From positions 62,001 through 126,000 of the forward strand of contig NW_027077451.1 in the NCBI RefSeq assembly GCF_963924675.1: a stretch of 64,000 nt of DNA. The letters run 5' to 3'. Shown piece by piece: positions 61,922 through 64,000 of the stretch. The stretch comes from Phocoena phocoena. Taxonomy: Eukaryota; Chordata; Mammalia; Artiodactyla; Phocoenidae. The notes below the pieces were generated by a model. That model was not told the DNA's origin and ran no database searches. It saw nothing but the letters and a program-made list of their open reading frames with translations. Made by a program: the position numbers and the translations under genes. Every line of letters starts with the position of its first letter. The stretch's first letter is position 1.

Positions 61922-63669
61922 GGTGTCTGCACGGGCAAATGTAACGCACATTGCCCACCAGGAAGAGGAATTAAACAAAGGCACAGTGTGCCCTGCTGGA
62001 AACAGATTAGGGCCTGAAGCAATCCTGCGGTTTTGTGCCCAGCTCACAAGAAAGCGAGTTGAAGAAAGGAGCTCAGGGGCACTGTACTTCACAAACCTGC
62101 AGAGTTATAAATGACAGCTATCCTCCAAAAATATATTGAAGTAAGCCTGCGAAGGGGACTTGAAAGCGGGGCTGAATTTCAGGAAAACGATTGCAGGGGG
62201 TAGACTGGAATTGCACTGAAAGCATAGGAAAAGAGGCACAACGTGGACAATGATGCACTTGGCCAAAAAGGGCGTATGCGTTTTTTCCTGAATATATTCA
62301 GGAAAAAACGCATACGCCCTTTTTGGCCAAGCAAGCAAGCCTGTAAAGGAAATCTGCACTACAATGAAATCTCACTGCCCCCCCAGGCAAAAGGGCCATC
62401 TGAAAAAAGTGTAAAATCCAGAAAGGTAGGACAGGATATGGAGAACAGGGAGCCTTGTTATGCTGATTGGCAGGATGTAAATTGCCAGCAGCCACCCTGG
62501 AGAAGTGTATGGTGTTTCCTGAAACACGTAAGGAACAAAGCAACACAGACTATGGCACTTCCACTTATGGTCCTATAGCTTACGGAAATTAAAATCAAAA
62601 ACAGATAGCCACCCCAAAATTTGGGACGGCTGTGTTCAGAAGAAGCTCGTCTACAGTATCAGGTAAATATCCCAGAAAGCAAAAAATGGATAAAGAAGTT
62701 GTGGCACGTACGTGCAATGCAATATCACTCAACAATAAAATCTGTGTCATCAGGCCCGTAGCGGCATAGTAAGTGGATGCAAGTACGGTGATTCTACGTG
62801 AACTACGTCACACAGAAAAAGAAACATCATAAGATATCACAAATACACGGAATGTAAACTTGACTACACATGAACTGAATTAAAAAACAGAACAGGGTCT
62901 CAAATTTAGAAAACCAACTAGTGCTTGCTTATAGGGAAATGTGCCTTGGGGTGCTGCATAAAACCAGAGACTGAAATTAGCACAGATAACATTCCATAAG
63001 CCAAATATATAATAGACAAGACCTACTCCTTGCTCAACGAAATGGACTCAACACCACATATTCAACGCCTAGGAATATACCTGACTAGGAAGAATCTTAA
63101 AACCCATGGATATATATGTCTCCGTAAGAGAATCAAGCGTGTGTACAGTGGCCGAAACGCAGCAGTGAAAATCCGATAAATCCCATTATCAAAATAAATT
63201 TCGAAAACAAAACACAAAGACAGTGAAATAGAGAGCAATTCTTAAATAATTCACTCAGGGCATGTGATGCAACCGGGATTGACCACATCTACACCCAGAG
63301 CTGGTTGAGACATAAGGCTGGACACTTCAGGCTGATAGCATTGGTGAGTTTCGGTGAGCAAATGCAGACTCTTTGAAGTCATACTGCATGGTACCCATTC
63401 CATGGGTCCCAACTCTCCAGGTTCAAGGGATTCTTCCTCCAGCTAAAACATGCATGGGAAACCCAGAGTATCGTCAACCGTGTGATTGGGAAATGATTTA
63501 AAATGCATCTCAGTTTTCGTTTCCTGGTCCTCGGGTTCACCATTCCAGATGCTATACTAACACTCTCCCCGCTTGGAGAGTCAGTGCCTTTAACCTCCTG
63601 TTTCGCACAGCTTGCAATTTCTGTGCAAGATGAACAGGAATAGGGAGAACCAATGAGAGACTGGCTGTA
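61922..63669 (+). repeat. Satellite monomer U32 (like U6, 3' part like U5)
   Basis: 1,748 bp; palindrome 62259-62330 is perfect. Its 5' part has the U6 marks gcacagtgtgcc, acgtggacaatg, cagactatggc and gttcagaagaagc. Its 3' part (63379 onward) resembles U5 at offset 54,928, so U31-U33 repeat a U5-U6 type order. Confidence 0.92.
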
Positions 63670-64000
63670 GGTGTCTGCACGGGCAAATGTAACGCTCATT
63701 GCCCACCAGGAAGAGGAATTAAACAAAGGCACAGTGTGCCCTGCTGGAAAGAGATTAGGGCCTGAAGCAATCCTGCGGTTTTGTGCCCAGCTCACAAGAA
63801 AGCGAGTTGAAGAAAGGAGCTCAGGGGCACTGTACTTCACAAACCTGCAGAGTTATAAATGACAGCTATCCTCCAAAAATATATTGAAGTAAGCCTGCGA
63901 AGGGGACTTGAAAGCGGGGCTGAATTTCAGGAAAACGATTGCAGGGGGTAGACTGGAATTGCCCTGAAAGCATAGGAAAAGAGGCACAACGTGGACAATG
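63670..64000 (+). repeat. Partial satellite monomer U33 (like U6), cut by window end
   Basis: The first 331 bp of a monomer with the U6 marks gcacagtgtgcc, ggaaagagatt and acgtggacaatg. The window ends about 7 bp before its palindrome. Confidence 0.92.

Overview
This window is vertebrate heterochromatin, not a gene region. About 51 of the 64 kb is one tandem satellite with a monomer of 1,742-1,753 bp (one old monomer of 1,728 bp). Length and content fit the 'common cetacean satellite', reported as about 1.75 kb in baleen whales and other non-delphinoid cetaceans and about 1.58 kb in delphinoids. The L1 3' ends present are also of the cetartiodactyl type. A baleen, sperm or beaked whale is therefore most likely. 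I see no intact protein-coding gene and no tRNA, rRNA or CRISPR array; the many short ORFs are chance frames repeated once per monomer.

Layout. (1) 1-38,438: 22 head-to-tail monomers (U1-U22, phase 1 set at the motif ggtgtctgc). Inside this block, about 2,980-20,457 is tandemly duplicated as about 20,458-36,180; the second copy lacks exactly one monomer. (2) 38,439-51,458: a mostly non-homogenised island. It holds a monomer broken by an antisense L1 (38,459-39,127), a GC-rich second satellite (39,489-44,848) built as an 11 x ~54 bp higher-order repeat of 592 bp, a decayed satellite piece, a sense L1 3' end (45,975-46,700), about 4 kb of single-copy DNA with a dead gammaretrovirus-like pol remnant, and an L1-like 3' UTR fragment leading back into very old satellite. 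(3) 51,459-64,000: satellite again, starting with the most diverged monomer and becoming homogeneous, with one recently doubled monomer and, at the right edge, monomers sharing private variants with U5-U6.

Monomer anatomy. Every monomer has three parts: about 340 bp of unrecognised sequence; a 72-bp dyad-symmetric palindrome with no spacer; and about 890 bp that is recognisably the 3' end of an L1 retrotransposon (end of ORF2, 3' UTR, remnant of the A-tail). About 450 bp of unrecognised sequence closes the unit. The L1 origin of cetacean satellite has, to my recollection, been published. The points I find most worth a second look are the conserved palindrome, a rearrangement breakpoint 6 bp from its centre, the 592-bp higher-order satellite embedded in the array, and the gradient of decay at the array edges that exposes the L1 ancestry.

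Limits. Alignments were done by eye. Copy identity was judged from spot comparisons, not a full alignment. All old L1 and retroviral pieces are described as they stand, with breaks.
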